The translations under genes were made by a program, and so were the position numbers. Positions 13,257 through 24,000 of a stretch of 64,000 bases of DNA are shown here, in pieces. The stretch comes from Pseudoscleropodium purum (lineage: Eukaryota; Streptophyta; Bryopsida; Hypnales; Brachytheciaceae), in NCBI GenBank assembly GCA_963969395.1, contig OZ017799.1, positions 26,390,060 to 26,454,059 of the forward strand. Direction: 5' to 3'. The notes beneath the pieces were generated by a model. It did not search any database. It saw nothing but the letters and a program-made list of their open reading frames with translations, and had not been told where the DNA came from. How positions within the stretch are numbered: position 1 is the first letter of the stretch; each line of letters begins with the position of its first letter.

Positions 13257-15374
13257 ATGTCCTTGAAAACTGCAAGAAGCACGACTGAAGCAATTGGTAC
13301 TTTGAAGAACGGACTAGAGCAAGGCATGACCATCGACTCGTTTATGTATGTTGAAGTTTTGAGACGGTGCTTGAAGGAGGAAAATCTTAATGTTAATGTC
13401 GCGAAGCAGGTTCACGACTACATCAACCAGAGTGGAATAGAGCAGAATACATATGTGGCAAACAACCTAGTGAGCGTGTATATCAGGTGTGGAGAATTGG
13501 AGTATGCACGTGGAGTGTTTGATAAACTTGTGAACAAGAACGTGTTCAGTTGGACCATTATGATTGAAGGTTATGCAAAGCACAATCACGCTGACAAAGC
13601 AATGGAACTTTTCAATCAAATGTGCCAAAATGGGGTGAAGCCAAATGCATTTACTTTCTCGAGCATCCTGAAGGCATGTGCCGATCCATCAGCTTTGCAG
13701 TGGGGCAAAGAAGTTCATGCGTATGTAAGACGTGCTGGGCTTGAATCAGATGTGCGTATGGGCAATGCGCTTGCCCACATGTATGCAAATTGTGGCAGTA
13801 TCGATGATGCCCGACTAGTTTTTTCCCGGATGGAGGAGCGTGATGTGATCACGTGGACCGTGATGATTGGTGGACTTGCACAACATGGGTGTGGGAGTGA
13901 AGCATATGAGCTTCTTCTCCAAATGCAAAGAGAGGGCTGTGTACCAAACGTAACTACCTATGTGAGCATTCTCAATCCATGTTCAAGCGCAGGGGCTTTG
14001 GAGTGGGTGACGGAGGTTAATAGGCACATCCTCCAAGCGGGACTTGAGTCGGATTTGCGTGTGGGCAATGCGCTTATCCACATGTATGGAAAGTGTGGCA
14101 GTTTGGATGATGCACGACTAGTTTTTGACCGGATGGAGGATCGTGATGTGGTCACGTGGAACGTGATGATTGGTGTACTTGCCGAACACGGATGTGGGCA
14201 AGAAGCATATGAACTGTTGATGCAAATGCAAAGGGAAGGCCTCGAACCCAATGCAATCACGTTTGCGAGCATTCTGAATCCATGTTCAAGCGCAGGGGCT
14301 TTGGAGTGGGTGAAGGAGGTTCACGGGCATGTTCTCAAAGCGGGACTTGAGTCGGATTTGCGTGTGGGCACTGCGCTTGTCCACATGTATGGAAAGTGTG
14401 GCAGTTTGGTTGATGCTCGGCTAGTTTTTGACCGGATGGAGGATCGTGACGTAATCACATGGACCGTGATGATTGGTGGACTTGCAGACCATGGATGTGG
14501 GCACGAAGCGCTGGAAGTGTTCAAAAATATGATTGCAGACGGTGTGAAGCCTAATGTGATCTCGTTCGCTGCAGTGTTGTCGGCTTGTAGTCATGCTGGC
14601 CTTGTGGATGAGGGCCGTAGACTTTTTCTGGCTATGACACAAGATTATGGCATCGAACCTACTGTAGTGCTTTGTACCTGCATGGTGGATGTTCTTGGCC
14701 GAGCAGGACACTTGGAGGAAGCAAAGCTCTTGATTGGCAACATGCCAGTGGAACCAGACGAGGCAACCTGGGGAGCCTTGCTTGGTGCTTGTAGAACGTA
14801 CGGTAATGTGGATTTGGGCAAACTTGCCGCTAATGAGCGTCTCAAGTTGGAACCGATGGATGCTTCTTCATACGTGCTTCTCTCGAATATCTATGCTGCA
14901 GCTGGCAAGTGGGAGGAGGTATTGTGGGTGCGCTCTATGATGCAGGAGAGAGGTATACGCAAGGAGCCAGGGCGTAGCTGGATTGAAGTTGATAACAAGG
15001 TCCATGTCTTCGTGGTAGGGGATACTTCTCACCCAGAAGCGAAGGAGATCTATGCTGAGCTGAGGAGATTGAGTGAGAAAATTAAGGCCGACGGGTACAT
15101 TCCTGATACCCGGCTTGTGTTGTGGAACATTGAGGAGGAGGAGAAAGAACTTGCTCTTTGCTCCCATAGTGAGAGGTTAGCTATTGCTTACGGACTCATG
15201 TGGACACCCCTTGGAGAGCCAATTCGGGTGTTCAAGAACCTTCGAGTGTGTTTAGACTGTCATAGAGCAACCAAGTTTATCTCAAGGGTGACTAAACGAG
15301 AGATTGTTGTGAGGGATGTTAATCGCTTTCACCACTTCCAAAATGGCATGTGTTCTTGTGGTGATTATTGGTAA
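13257..15374 (+). CDS. PLS-class pentatricopeptide repeat protein with E and DYW domains (organellar C-to-U RNA editing factor)
   Basis: Intronless frame of 705 codons from ATG 13257 to TAA 15372. Residues about 20-480 form P, L and S type PPR repeats that read RNA bases, then come the E/E+ region and a complete DYW deaminase. The DYW part shows the HxE site in SHSE (His637, Glu639), the first zinc pair Cys665 and Cys668 (CLDCH), the second zinc ligands in the HH of FHHF and in CSC, and the terminal Asp-Tyr-Trp. PG-box sequence (EPGRSWIE) is present. This domain deaminates target cytidines in plastid or mitochondrial RNA. The frame stays open upstream to 13203 without an ATG and the ATG protein has no clear transit peptide, so an upstream exon may supply the targeting signal. 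Two adjacent 303-bp PLS blocks (about 13977-14279 and 14280-14582) are nearly identical over much of their length. Confidence 0.93.
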   Translation: MSLKTARSTTEAIGTLKNGLEQGMTIDSFMYVEVLRRCLKEENLNVNVAKQVHDYINQSGIEQNTYVANNLVSVYIRCGELEYARGVFDKLVNKNVFSWTIMIEGYAKHNHADKAMELFNQMCQNGVKPNAFTFSSILKACADPSALQWGKEVHAYVRRAGLESDVRMGNALAHMYANCGSIDDARLVFSRMEERDVITWTVMIGGLAQHGCGSEAYELLLQMQREGCVPNVTTYVSILNPCSSAGALEWVTEVNRHILQAGLESDLRVGNALIHMYGKCGSLDDARLVFDRMEDRDVVTWNVMIGVLAEHGCGQEAYELLMQMQREGLEPNAITFASILNPCSSAGALEWVKEVHGHVLKAGLESDLRVGTALVHMYGKCGSLVDARLVFDRMEDRDVITWTVMIGGLADHGCGHEALEVFKNMIADGVKPNVISFAAVLSACSHAGLVDEGRRLFLAMTQDYGIEPTVVLCTCMVDVLGRAGHLEEAKLLIGNMPVEPDEATWGALLGACRTYGNVDLGKLAANERLKLEPMDASSYVLLSNIYAAAGKWEEVLWVRSMMQERGIRKEPGRSWIEVDNKVHVFVVGDTSHPEAKEIYAELRRLSEKIKADGYIPDTRLVLWNIEEEEKELALCSHSERLAIAYGLMWTPLGEPIRVFKNLRVCLDCHRATKFISRVTKREIVVRDVNRFHHFQNGMCSCGDYW

Positions 15375-16915
15375 TCAAGTTGGCAATCTTGACCAATGTT
15401 GTCTATGTTTGGAGCTCTTCATTGGAATTTGTCATCATTTGTGAATATATTATGGTATTGATCATTGATTGAAAACTATTGCATTGGTTGGAAGTGAGTC
15501 TAGGAACATGTTCATAGAGGTATCACCTCTTGCCTTTTCTTCACCTATTTTTTTTGTGAAGAATACAAAATCAAAGGCTTTCAATTTTAGCTATATAATT
15601 GATTATAGCATTATCCTTCACAACACATTCTTTTGTTGGTAGTATCAAAATCAAAGGATTTTCTATAGAGAGATTCTTCATATGGAAGTATCAATTAATT
15701 ATTTTGAAGTCCTTCCTCTAAGATGACCATGTAAGCTTTATTTTTTCCATTGTAGTCATATACATGCCAAATTTTAGAAATAGATGAGTTTTTTCTTCAT
15801 AAATTAATCAAAGTTGTCCTTTTTGTCCAAAAAACTTCAAACAATGTTACTTTCCATTTGGGCATCTAATAAAATTATACATATGTATTTTAATAAAGTT
15901 CATATAAGTCCACATCTTGCTTCAAAAGTTCACAAACATCCATTCTAAAATGACTTCTACAATTCCAACCTAAACTTCCTATTGTCTTTTTGAAGGACAA
16001 TGGACCTTTAGGGGTTAATGTTGAAGCTAAGTGATTCAAGTGTGTGCGATGTATATCAATGTCATTATGAATTCAAAAATAATAAACATTTTTTGTTCTA
16101 GAATGTACTTTTACAAGAAGTTAGGATAGTTTACATGGTACTATTTTTTCTTCCATTTCTTGTTGTACTTTATGTTTTTTTGGTTTGAGTGGTTTTTATC
16201 ACCATAGGTGTTCCATTTAGTTTTGAAGCCATATATTGAGTGATTTTGTATGAATTTTTGGCTTTTCAATTGTAACAAGTGATCCACTTTTTCAAAAGGT
16301 GGTAACCTAAAAAGGCAATGGAAGAAACTCAAAACAATGAGGTGATTTGCACTAACGAGAGGCAAATCCAGTGGACCCCTTACCGGGTCAATATGTCAAC
16401 TTTCTCAGTTGCTCCTTTGGGTTGGTTCCATGATTGCCACTCTATTTAGGGAGGTTCACCCTTGTCTTCCACCTTCCTTCCTTTCCTTCTTTTCTTTCTT
16501 CTTTTCCCTCCTACTTTGTTCTTTTACACTAACACTATTCCACCTATTGTGTTAATGGCGGTCTTACGCACTATTACTTCAAGTTACAAGGCTCCTTAAT
16601 GCCCACTTCCAACCTTACAAAGTCTTACATTTGTAATACTAATCCTAATTCTAATGGTCACCATGGAACCCTATAGATTTCCTATCTATTCTAGTTGCTA
16701 GCTCACTATTCTCCTTCCTCCTTCTTCCTTCATCTCCTCTTCCTCTAATCTCCCTCCATTGTTTGTGGTGGACTTAATGGAAAGAGAGGTGTGAAGGCAA
16801 CCAATTGTATGTAGGTATAAGGAGGTGTCCTTTTCTTCCCCCTTCTTCCTTATTTTATTTGCTTACTTTTATTTAGGCCTTTCCCCCCCTTTTTTGAATT
16901 GGACCCCCTTTCGGA
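15375..16915. other. Intergenic: PPR 3' UTR, AT-rich DNA and pyrimidine-rich tracts
   Basis: No gene was seen. Strongly CT-rich tracts occur at about 16459-16530 and 16708-16758. They may belong to the noncoding part of the Copia remnant that follows, but no LTR boundary was found. Confidence 0.4.
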
Positions 16916-17049
16916 GTTGGGCTCTTCAATGCTAGACACACCTACCTTGGGCTTCTGCAAGCTAGTTCTTTGATGTTGGACATTCTTGCCCTAGGCTCCC
17001 GCAAGTTGGGCTCTTCAATACTAGACACGCCTGCCCTAGGCCTCTACAA
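16916..17049 (+). repeat. 45-bp minisatellite, three units
   Basis: Three imperfect tandem units at 16916-16960, 16961-17004 and 17005-17049, each of the form GTTGGGCTCTTCAAT...CTRGGCYTCYRCAA, with a partial fourth start (GTTGGGTTCTC) just after. They stand directly before the recognisable Copia coding sequence. Confidence 0.7.
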
Positions 17050-18604
17050 GTTGGGTTCTCCCAAGTGCCAAGAGGACCAAGTTGGATGCCAAAGGCATCA
17101 ATGCCTTTTCCTTGGTTATTGTGAGGGAACCAAAGCTTATAGGCTGATGTGTGTGGAGACCAAGGCCATCATCAAGTGTCAAGATGTGACCTTTTTGGAG
17201 GATGGAGGAGCTGATTCCAAGCTCTTAGAGATGAGCTCAAGTGGGAGAAGTGGAAGACTAGCCCAAAAGGTAGGCACAACTCCAAGAGTGCACATAGAAG
17301 ATGAAGGAGATGAAGATGAAGAGCAAGGAGCGGAAGATGAGGACTTTGTGGAGCCCAAAAAGAAGGTGGCCACACTCCAAGTGAAGAGATCAACGGCCCC
17401 TTCTCCAAGTACTTTACCAAGGGAATAAGAGAATGACCAGCCTTTGGAGGAGCAAGATCAGCCTTTGGAAGAGCAAGATCAGGCCACGGAGGAGCCATGT
17501 TATCCAACAAGGACCTGTAAGTCCCTTGGAGATTGGTGGATGAATCACATTCTTCCCCAACAACAAGAAGAACAAGCCAATGTTGCTTTCCTTGGAGATC
17601 CATCCACACTTGGAGAGGTGTTGCGTTGCAAAGATGCAAGCAAGTGGAAGGTGGCTATACAAGAGGAGTACAAGGCCTTCATTGACAAAGGGACATGGGA
17701 ACTTGTAGTCCTTCCTCCTAAGAGATCAAGTGTGGGTTGTAAGTGGGTTTTCTCCACCAAAAGGGATGTTTTGGGTGACATTGTGAGGTGCAAGGCAAGG
17801 CTGGTTGCTAGGGGGATTTTCCAAGTGGAAGGAGAGGACTTCAATGAGACCTTTGCACCCGTTGCCAAGTTTAGCACCATCCGGTGCATTGTGACTCTTG
17901 GGGCAGCCATGGACTTGGAGATGCACCAAATGGATGTGAAGACGGCTTTTCTCAACCCCAAGTTGGAGGAGGTCATCTACATAGATCAGTTCTAAGGCTC
18001 TGTGCAAGAAGGCCAAGAGCATCTCAAGTACAAGTTGAAGAAGGCACTCCCTGGGTTGAGGCAATCGAGGAGAGCATAGTATCAATATATTGATGGCATG
18101 TTTGTGAGGAAGGGGTTTCGAAGAAGCCACGTTGATCACTCTTTGTATACCATGCAAAGTCATAAGCATTTGGTAATTGTGATCCTCTATGTGGATGATC
18201 TAATCCTCCTTGTAAGTAGCATGACCAAGATGCTTAAAGTGAAGGCGATGCTCAAGAAGGAGTACGAGATGACCGATTTTGGAGAGTTGAAGTATTGCCT
18301 TGGAACGGAGTTCAAGAGGGATAGGGTTGCCTGTACCATCACCATGAGCCAACGCAAGTACCTTGAAGAAATTCTCAAGCACTTCAACATGGAGTGTAAA
18401 GCCATAGGTACACTACTTGACATGCATGTGAAGTTGCCCAAGCTCACCAATGAAGAATTCGAGGAGGTGAAGGCTGAAATGCAAGGTGTGCCTTACAAGG
18501 CAGTGGTGGGTTGTTTGATGTATACCATGGTGGCCATAAGGCTTGATTTGGCATTCCCAGTGAGTGTTGTGAGCCAATACATGTCCAAGTATGGTCCAAA
18601 AGAA
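17050..18604 (+). mobile_element. Ty1/Copia retrotransposon pol fragment (integrase C-terminus to reverse transcriptase), inactive
   Basis: One reading frame carries the end of integrase (FLGYCEGTKAYRLMCVETK, then VTFLED), an acidic linker, and the RVT_2 reverse transcriptase. The latter includes WKVAIQEEYKAF, CKWVF, KARLVARG, ETFAPVAK, MDVKTAFLN and the catalytic YVDD box (ILYVDDLIL near 18190). Three in-frame stops break it: TAA 17426, TAA 17993 and TAG 18077, the last replacing the Trp of the usual RAWY. No frameshift is needed. Gag, protease and the integrase core are missing on the left. On the right the RNase H domain is lost where the homology stops in an A-rich run (18598-18631). No LTRs were seen. 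An old, truncated copy. Confidence 0.9.
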
Positions 18605-18631
18605 ACAAGAAAAAAAAAACAAGAAAAAAAA

Positions 18632-19743
18632 GGCCCTTTTCTTCTTCATGGTATTCAATACACTATACAGGAAGAATAAGAGAAAGGTGGTTCAAATGCA
18701 ATCGAAACTGTGATTTTATGTTGGAATATACAGGGTAATTTCTCAATCCATCTCTTTCAAGTTTCCATCATAGAAAATGGGGGTAGAGTCAACAGAAGAA
18801 GTAGTTGTGCAAATCTCTTTGTCTCCTTCAAACCATAAGCCCATGTAACAGATTTAGCACTTATTTGTCAAATTAAATATACTTTTGCCCCCAAAAAAAT
18901 CAATTAGGTTAATGCTAATTTCTATGATTATTTTTTCATAAATTTTTTTTACCACATGAACAAAAGATATAATTGACATTATTTTATGTAGAATCTACTA
19001 TAATCTAACTCCCTTATTATGACCAACTAAATTCCCGTCATAGTGGGCATATTAAGAAGGTGTCATTGTAAAAATTAATTGCATCTGTCACATTAAAAAG
19101 GTAACCCTAGATTTGCCTTAGATTCTCCAAATTCTTACATTTCTCAGTGTACTCAAGTCATATTAGCAAGAGTAATTATTGCAATAAAAGACAAGTTTCT
19201 CACTAGGGACATCCGTTCCCAAGAATCTTGTTATAGCATGAGAAATATCATATTAAAAGGTGTCATATAAAAGAGATTAGACTGTATCAGGCCATGGTAA
19301 CAAAGTATCGAGACTATGTTCAATACACTAGATAATAATGAGAAGGAGAATGACATCCACGAACATGTGCAGGAAGATGGAAAGCTGGAGTGAACATGTT
19401 TTTGTGTTTTTTTATTTAATTTAAATTTACTTATTTATTTATTTTGATACACCATGTTTTATGTTCAATGGTCAATTTTCTACACTAACTTTATATCATC
19501 ATATATAAATATTATAATGAACACAAAAATTCGTGAATATTCCTAAGAATATTCGTATATTCATAAGAATATATATGAATATTCATTCGGATATTAATAT
19601 ATTAATTGTAATACAAATATGTTCATAGGATAATATTATATTCATAGTATATCTTTCTATTTATATGAGGTGTCTTGAAAATATACCAAAACACTCTCCA
19701 AACTATTACAAAGAGCTGTAAGAGCTTGCCACCTAGATAACCA
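18632..19743. other. AT-rich intergenic DNA
   Basis: No gene was recognised. At 19500-19650 there are clustered short palindromic GAATATTC/TATTCATAAGAATA-like words, an AT-rich low-complexity patch. Confidence 0.4.
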
Positions 19744-20833
19744 CTAGATTTTATGAAATCTTTTTAGGAATTTTTGAGAGTCAAATAATTCTTTTTGCAA
19801 AGTTTGCAAAGAAGACTTCCTCTTTACAAACTTCTTGAAATGTGAATCTACGGAATTAATAAGGTTATCTATTTCATTAGATAATGATGAACAACCAAGT
19901 CCTTTAGGTGCCTCTAAAGAAGCCAAATTTGTTCTATGAGCAATGCAATGTACAGCAAGAAGATGGAGATTTACCTTGTTTTTAAGCTGAATTGCAACTT
20001 CAGCTTTAGATCTCACCATTACAGATGCTCTATCTGAGCCGAAACCTAAGAATTTGTTGAAGTCCAATCCTTAGTCCTTCAAAGTGGATATTAAAGTATC
20101 ATATATGAAAGTAGAATCTTTTTTTCCACATACACATTCTACCAACCCTAAAAATACACATGTAGGCATTCTCCCTTCTATAAAAGTAGCAAAAACAACC
20201 ATGTAACCCTAAATAAAAATATCTGTAGATTCATCTATCATGATGCCAAAGTATTTAGAGTCTTTAATTCTATCAATTAGTTTTTTTTTAATCACATTTG
20301 ATATTAAAAAAATTAGGTCAAAGCATGATTTTTCATCATGATATATATAATTCTTTAGTGATGCATGCATTCAAGGAGATAAGGAATTTATACAATCCAA
20401 TGAATTTAGAAAAAGACAATACTTTTTTACCAATGTAGTAAGCTACTTTGAAGAGGGCTAAAATAGCTTTGTCACATGTCTTATTAGAATCCATGATGAC
20501 TTTCTCGATGATTCTTTTACCTAAGTGGTTAGCCCATATTAACCTTCTATGTTCATCCAATTTAGCATGATCTTAGAAGGCTAAGACTTTGATGTTTTTT
20601 GAGCTTTGTTTTACAAAAACAGATTTACCACCCTTTTCTTTATATGTTTTACAAAAAAACTTCCCTAGTGTGGAATTGAATTCAATCCAATCAAATTGTG
20701 TGTACCATGCATCTTTCCATGATTTTGATGCTAATTCAATGGGATTTAAAGTTTTGTTATTGTTGGATGAAGTAGTACCTTGTGATGTTTTCACTAAGGT
20801 TAAATCATTATTTCTTTCATTGGATAGCAACAT
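19744..20833 (-). mobile_element. hAT-superfamily transposase remnant (ZNF862/KIAA1586-like type)
   Basis: The minus strand encodes, in order, a region with a SKSWKDAWY-like start, an EHRRLIWA-type stretch, a catalytic-core-like segment YFGIMIDESTDIFI, and GSDRASVMV followed by HLLAVHCIAHRTNLA. These are hallmarks of hAT-derived transposases related to zinc finger protein 862. The upper part (20833-20336) is one frame broken by TAA at 20573-20575. The lower part (about 20270-19744) is another frame broken by TAG at 20209-20211 and TAA at 20071-20073, so at least one frameshift lies near 20300. The C-terminal dimerisation domain and terminal inverted repeats were not found. Non-functional. Confidence 0.75.
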
Positions 20834-20852
20834 GTTTCTAATGCTTCTTTAA

Positions 20853-21969
20853 TGCTTAGCCATGATTTGGTTATAAGTTGTCCCTAAACCAAATAAAATT
20901 GTTCAATAAAAAAATTTTAAACCACAAAAGAAAGTAAGAAACCCTAAATACAAATATCTCACCAACAATGCAAATAAGAAAGAAGGTAAGGAGAAGAACC
21001 CTGAAAATGTACAGAAGTTGCTCTCCAGCCACTACTTCGGGAAAGAAACAATTGTGGAAGCACATCTTCAAATTGACCTTGAAAAATATTCACTCACTAA
21101 GTTATGAGTGGAGTTCCTCCAACATTCACCAATTTGCATTGTCAACACGTTAGATGAGTTGACAATTGAGAAAGGTGGCAAGGAAGCTTTTCAACTTCTT
21201 GTGACTTACAAAATGTCCAGAAGGGGATCAAAATTCACTTTCCAAGTCGCTTACCTCATCCACGGGATTTTGAAAAGCAGCTTTTGGGGAGGGACTCAGT
21301 TGAGATCCGGCCCAAGCCCCCTGAGACCCTCCACAATATCCGGTTTGACTTGCTGTCACAGAGCAGATTTCCGTCCTACTTCCAAAAACTAGAAATAATT
21401 TTTCCACCTACTTTCTGATTGATCAGTTAATATCTGCTGTTTCTCATATGCATTCGGATTTGCTGCCTAGTGGTTTGAAAGTCAACCATCCGAGTTGTCA
21501 ACCCAACCGGCTCATCTTGTATTGGCTGCCGGTTTTTCCCGGACATTGACTGGGACGAGCCAGAAGTCCGACAGTCCGAGATGGTCAAGTTTGGTTGCAG
21601 GAACGTAGTTATAAGCGTGACGTCAGCCGGGAAGAGAAAATAGACATTGTGTCATGGATGATTACAGGCAACCCCAATGAATCCACACTCCCCCAGTCAG
21701 GTGGAATTTATCTACTTCATGTTTGGTCAGCATAGCCATCCAGGCAATAATGGTCGTACTTCGTGTTTGGCGCCACTGCACGCGATTGGCAGAGGTGACA
21801 AGGATTGAAAACAACTGAACTTGCAAGCGACGTACTGTCTGTGGGCGCATCTGTCAAATCCTTGGTGGATAAACAAAGACTTTCATGCCACAGTCAGAAA
21901 ATTCAAATCCAAACGGCGCGTTTTACTAGCCAATATGTAAGCTGGGAAGAGACCGTTGTCCCCGGAAAG
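20853..21969. other. Intergenic / upstream region of the KP4-like gene
   Basis: GC content rises towards 22 kb. No gene was recognised; a 94-codon open frame near 21.1-21.4 kb has no family features. The proximal promoter of the gene at 22104 presumably lies within 21600-21970. Confidence 0.35.
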
Positions 21970-21976
21970 TATATAT
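21970..21976 (+). promoter_or_regulatory. TATA box of the KP4-like gene
   Basis: TATATAT lies 134 bp before the ATG at 22104, leaving about 100 bp of 5' leader if transcription starts some 30 bp downstream. It is the only good TATA element close to the gene. Confidence 0.5.
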
Positions 21977-22103
21977 TGAAGCCTTCTGTCGCATATTTTC
22001 ATCGTTGAAGGCGACCATCCAGCAATCTTTCGCTTCAATTCTAGCATTGAGCATATCTTCTCATTCCTCAGCTGCTTCTGGTCTGCACGTACTTCGCTTC
22101 TAA

Positions 22104-22496
22104 ATGGCCACCATGGAACGTAAAGCGGTCGCCCTTCTGCTGTGCGTCTTGCTGCTGAGCGCTGCAGGAAACACGAGCGCCTTGGGCATAAATTGCAGGG
22201 GTAGTAGCAACTGCGGTTTGCAGAGCAGCCACACCCTGTCTGAGATCAACACCAAAGTACAAGCCATTCCCGACAGCAACATCTTCAGCAACGGCGATCA
22301 CATTGCTTGCGTCGGCAATATCTGTGCCTTCTTGCAGAACATCGCTTCACCGGGCACCAAAACTGCAGCGCAGATCAAGGGCTTTGTTACCGATCTGCTG
22401 AACCACGGCTGCACCGTCTGTGGCAGCGACCCCACTGAACCCGGCAACAACGTAAATAATGGAGAGCTCACCGTCAACTTTGTCGCCAACCCGTGA
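22104..22496 (+). CDS. Secreted KP4-type killer-toxin-like small cysteine-rich protein
   Basis: 130 residues. A signal peptide (hydrophobic core ALLLCVLLLSAAG) is followed by a likely cleavage after TSA near residue 27. The mature part has the KP4-family pattern: GINCRGSSNC, a helix segment, IPD, NGDHIACVGNICAFLQN, a second helix, HGCTVCGSDP, and a final LTVNFV strand; six cysteines remain after cleavage. KP4 is known from a totivirus of the smut fungus Ustilago, where it blocks calcium channels; related genes occur in fungi and mosses, where defence or developmental roles have been proposed. The gene is a single exon. A second in-frame ATG at 22113 has a better initiation context (GCCACCATGG) and may be the real start. 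A TATA box at 21970 and AATAAA at 22828 frame a compact transcription unit. No damage is visible. The cysteine number is lower than in the viral protein. Confidence 0.85.
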   Translation: MATMERKAVALLLCVLLLSAAGNTSALGINCRGSSNCGLQSSHTLSEINTKVQAIPDSNIFSNGDHIACVGNICAFLQNIASPGTKTAAQIKGFVTDLLNHGCTVCGSDPTEPGNNVNNGELTVNFVANP

Positions 22497-22827
22497 AGTG
22501 CTTCTCGGGATCGGAAGGTGGACTTTCTATGTCAGTATAAGTCAAGAAGACATTGAATTCCTTTTCCGCAGCTGTCCGTGAACATGAGGGGTTGTTCGAT
22601 CCAAAGAAATGTCCTTGTCGGCTTCAGTGGCTAGGTTTTTAGTACCAATGCATGGCCCTTAAGCTGTTGCATATATGTGTGGATCTATCGATCTTGTTCA
22701 GCGCCATTGCATTTGCTCGATGTCATGGCTCCTGAGAGAGAATCCAAGCTACCAAAGTCACGACCTACTGATCGCGGTCGTGATGAGGACGCACTGTAAT
22801 TAACAGTCATACGTTTTCTATGTTGGC

Positions 22828-22833
22828 AATAAA
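22828..22833 (+). promoter_or_regulatory. Poly(A) signal of the KP4-like gene
   Basis: AATAAA 332 bp after the stop codon at 22494-22496, on the same strand; consistent with the end of the 3' UTR. Confidence 0.45.
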
Positions 22834-22839
22834 GATATC

Positions 22840-24000
22840 CACATTATCATATTTTACCGGCAGTTTCTGTGTGTCAATGCCTGAGATGTCACATACTGAG
22901 GATGGAATTCAACTTCCTGCAGGGTTTGAGACCCTTGTCATGGCCCGTAGGGTTTACGTCGGGTTAGCGTGGTTAGTTGGGCCAGACTCAGTTAGTGGTG
23001 GGCCGTGGGGCCTGTAGAGTCTACTTTATCTCACATGTGTCAGGAGCTTCGGTGGTAGGGCCGACGACTACTGTAGTGATATGGGTATAGCAGGGCAGTT
23101 GGGGCAAGAGAAACTTTAGTTCCTGAAGTTGAGCCTCCTAAGCTAGGGACGTGTTTGAGGACCTTGCAGAGTATATGGGGTATCAGCACGAGTTTCCTGT
23201 GGCTATGACCCGGATTTCTCGGTGCGGAGTGGGCTTGACTCGACTGATGTATAGTGTTTGCCGAGTGATTTTGGTGTTTTATGACAGTGTATCTTTCACC
23301 GGACCCAACTCATGATCACTTCAGGAACTGATGCGTTAGATTGATGGTATCTTTGATTGACATTGATGGCGTCGTCTGGAGTTGTCGGCGTAGCCCGGAG
23401 AGTGGTCTCTCAGATCTTGTGAGAGTTTGAGAGTAGTCCCTGAGGATTTTCAGGCATAGTATAGCCTAAGAGCATCGCCACCGCAGGAACGTGACCAACA
23501 ACGTCAGAGCCTCTTCCCCGGGTGCAGTCGCGAGGTAGGTGCCGTTCCGTCTGCACTTCTTCGGGAACTACCACAGCGCAATCCACGCAACAGTGCAACA
23601 CCACTCAGCAAGCCATTTTTGCGTCATTGGTGCCGTCATCGGAAACGGCCAGTTGTGGTGAGAGCATCTCCACCGCATGGAAGCAGACGGGAATGCGATA
23701 CTGCTTTCTCAGAGTGACGTTCTGCTCTTGTTGCCGTTCTCGTCTCCCCTTCTTGCGGAAGTGCCTGTTCTCACTGGGAGATTTTGGCCCTTCAGCCTGG
23801 GGCTGAACAGGGGGCTAAAAGGGGTCCCAGGGTCGGCCTGAGGTTCGGAACCTTCCTCGCGCGCGCTCACCCAGTACGCAAGACGCGACTGCACCATCCC
23901 CCGCTCAGTGACTTGCCACGCCCGATCGATGGCCGCCTTCGCCACGGCTGGGGACCACCTTTTCGAATAAGCTTAGATGCAGGCACTACTCACGGTTTTT
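22840..24000. other. GC-richer region without recognised gene
   Basis: Compositionally unlike the AT-rich flanks. A 16-bp word GAGCATCNCCACCGCA occurs twice in the same orientation (23470-23485 and 23662-23677). Frames of up to 95 codons exist, but none shows a known domain. Decayed transposon sequence is likely. Confidence 0.35.

Noticed and set aside
23470..23677. Repeated word GAGCATCNCCACCGCA suggesting MITE ends
   Set aside because: Both copies are in direct, not inverted, orientation and no target duplication was seen.
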